DNA of 64,000 nucleotides from Sarcocystis neurona (Eukaryota > Apicomplexa > Conoidasida > Eucoccidiorida > Sarcocystidae), in the NCBI GenBank assembly GCA_000727475.1, contig KL647288.1, positions 8,707,414 to 8,771,413 on the forward strand, written 5' to 3'. Made by a program: the position numbers and the translations under genes. Shown here one piece after another: positions 62,590 through 64,000 of the stretch (position 1 is its first letter; every line of letters starts with the position of its first letter). The notes under the pieces are model-generated. The model was given only the letters and a program-made list of their open reading frames with translations, did no database searches and had not been told where the DNA came from.

Positions 62590-62745
62590 CGCGCCACCAG
62601 CAGCAGCAACAGCAGCAGCAGCGTCACCAGCAGGGACGTCAGCAGCAGCAGCAGCAGACGTACGATCAGGAGCAGCAGCAGTAGTAGCAGCAATGAGGGC
62701 ACCACGAGCAGCAGCAGTCACGCCAGTGTCAGCAGGGCAGCAGTA
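62590..62745. repeat. Imperfect CAG/GCT trinucleotide run
   Basis: About 150 bases of cag/agc units with interruptions. Read on the plus strand they give a Ser run, on the minus strand an Ala run. They lie next to the candidate exon at 62512-62586. Confidence 0.85.
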
Positions 62746-62819
62746 GAGGAAAAAGACGAGGCAACTGCTGCAGCAGCAGCACATAATCACTTGCAGCAGA
62801 AGCAACAGTAATGTCCGTG

Positions 62820-64000
62820 GCATGGGGTGGAAATGTTTGAGGAACAGCACGTTTGTTCGCGCATGCCTTCGTCGATACGCGTGGCCGCCTCCGACGGAGA
62901 GAGGAGTGGCACATACGTACACACACAGACAGGTGTAGAGAGATAGGCAGACAGAAATGGAGAGATATAGACAGATATGGATATCCGCAGATATAGGTAG
63001 ATAGTCACATAGTCACACAAACGCATGGATACACATACATACCTATAGAGGTATACAATATATGTATAGAGAGAGAGACTGACGGACAGAGAGCCACACT
63101 CATACAGGGACGTACATATATATATATAGATGTATTTGTGTATATACATACATAAACGTAGGTCACGCCCGCGAATTGACATTTGAATGAAACTGAGAGA
63201 AAGATACGTACGTCCGCAGCATATACACAGATAGACGTATAATAAAAAAGAAGAGAAACGAAGATTCAAGCACACTTAGCCTGCAAGAGTGGAAGCAAGC
63301 ACAGAAGAGAGAGAGAGATCAATATATGCATTTATATATATATATATATATGTAGACACGCGTCCAAACATATGCGCTCACGCACGCCATGTGTATGAAG
63401 ATGACGGTCTAATCGAGGCACATACAGAAAGGAAATTATATACAGAGACACGTATAGAGATATACGCATGTCGAGAGAGAAAGATACGAAGAGAGAGAGG
63501 AGAAAAAGAAGGCAAGCGAGATCCTTGTGTGTATATGTGTCCACAGGGACATCACGTTTAGAAACGTGGTCCTTTAATCATCAATATGAGGGCTTTTTGC
63601 CTAAACACGAACATATCGTAGAATGAGACTGACATCTACAAGTGGCCGCAGAGAGATATATGCAAATATGTTTTTGTCAACCGTAACATCCATGTACATC
63701 TATACACCTATCTGTATGCCGGTGCTCCTGTATGGACAGCCTTCGGGCTTGTACATGCGAACCAACACATACATACACACATCCATTCATACACACACAC
63801 ACACATATAAATATACACGTATGCACATATGGGCATCTACAAATAAGGTGTCACATCTCTCATTCATGCGTACAAGGAGTCCTCATTTGTGTATGTATAT
63901 ATACATACATACAAATATATACATATACATACGAGCGTCCAGAGAGAAGGTGACCCATCTAACTCACATGTACAAATAGGTTTCATTTTTTATACATATA
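62820..64000. other. Microsatellite-rich end of window
   Basis: GA-rich (about 62935-63090 and 63300-63510) and TA/CA-rich simple sequence with no supported gene. Frames here translate to Tyr/Ile/Arg-rich repeats. Confidence 0.6.

Noticed and set aside
62284..62811. Plus-strand Ser-run frame as a terminal exon
   Set aside because: It has a plausible acceptor at 62461, but the minus strand has a perfect GTGAGT donor and a phase-compatible chain. Kept only as an alternative.
1..64000. LTR retrotransposon, tRNA, rRNA, CRISPR or telomeric arrays
   Set aside because: I saw no reverse-transcriptase-like motif, no tRNA B-box in a plausible fold, no spaced identical repeats, and only isolated TTTAGGG heptamers (for example near 15861 and 49140).

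Overview
The window looks like nuclear DNA of an eimeriid coccidian: Eimeria or a close relative such as Cyclospora. The reasons are CAG-type trinucleotide runs that become Gln, Ala and Ser runs in proteins, (TA)n, (TG)n, (TATC)n and (GA)n microsatellites filling introns and spacers, split genes with GT-AG introns, and low gene density. No species can be fixed by eye. There is one assembly gap (56382-56768).

Layout. 1-4892: 3' part of a very large Gln/Ala/Ser-rich protein gene (+), cut by the window edge. 4893-11710: mostly unassigned. 11711-12871: single-exon, membrane-anchored Nudix hydrolase (+). 12872-19310: spacer with microsatellites, ending in a pyrimidine-rich tract. 19311-32598: eight-exon gene for the 20S proteasome alpha-1 (PSMA6-type) subunit (+), whose seven introns hold most of the repeats. 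32599-37699: degenerate CTG-rich sequence, a 3 x 63-bp tandem repeat and a long CT-rich tract. 37700-38530: large last exon of a bacterial-type dihydrodipicolinate synthase (dapA, -), with its 5' exon(s) not found. 38531-46364: unassigned. 46365 to at least 56381: a multi-exon minus-strand gene for a helix-rich protein of unknown function, rebuilt here from eight phase-compatible exons and running into the gap. 59608-62586: four further phase-compatible minus-strand exon candidates, perhaps the 5' part of the same gene. The remainder, up to 64000, is microsatellite-rich.

The genes do not form an operon or an obvious pathway. They are a housekeeping protease subunit, a nucleotide-type hydrolase, a lysine-pathway enzyme and two proteins of unknown function. 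The observations most worth a second look are the dapA gene with a changed lysine-feedback site, the Nudix box split by an insert, the 13-kb proteasome gene with a 27-nt micro-exon, the newly rebuilt minus-strand gene, and a roughly 150-195-bp inverted duplication at 58.8-59.4 kb.
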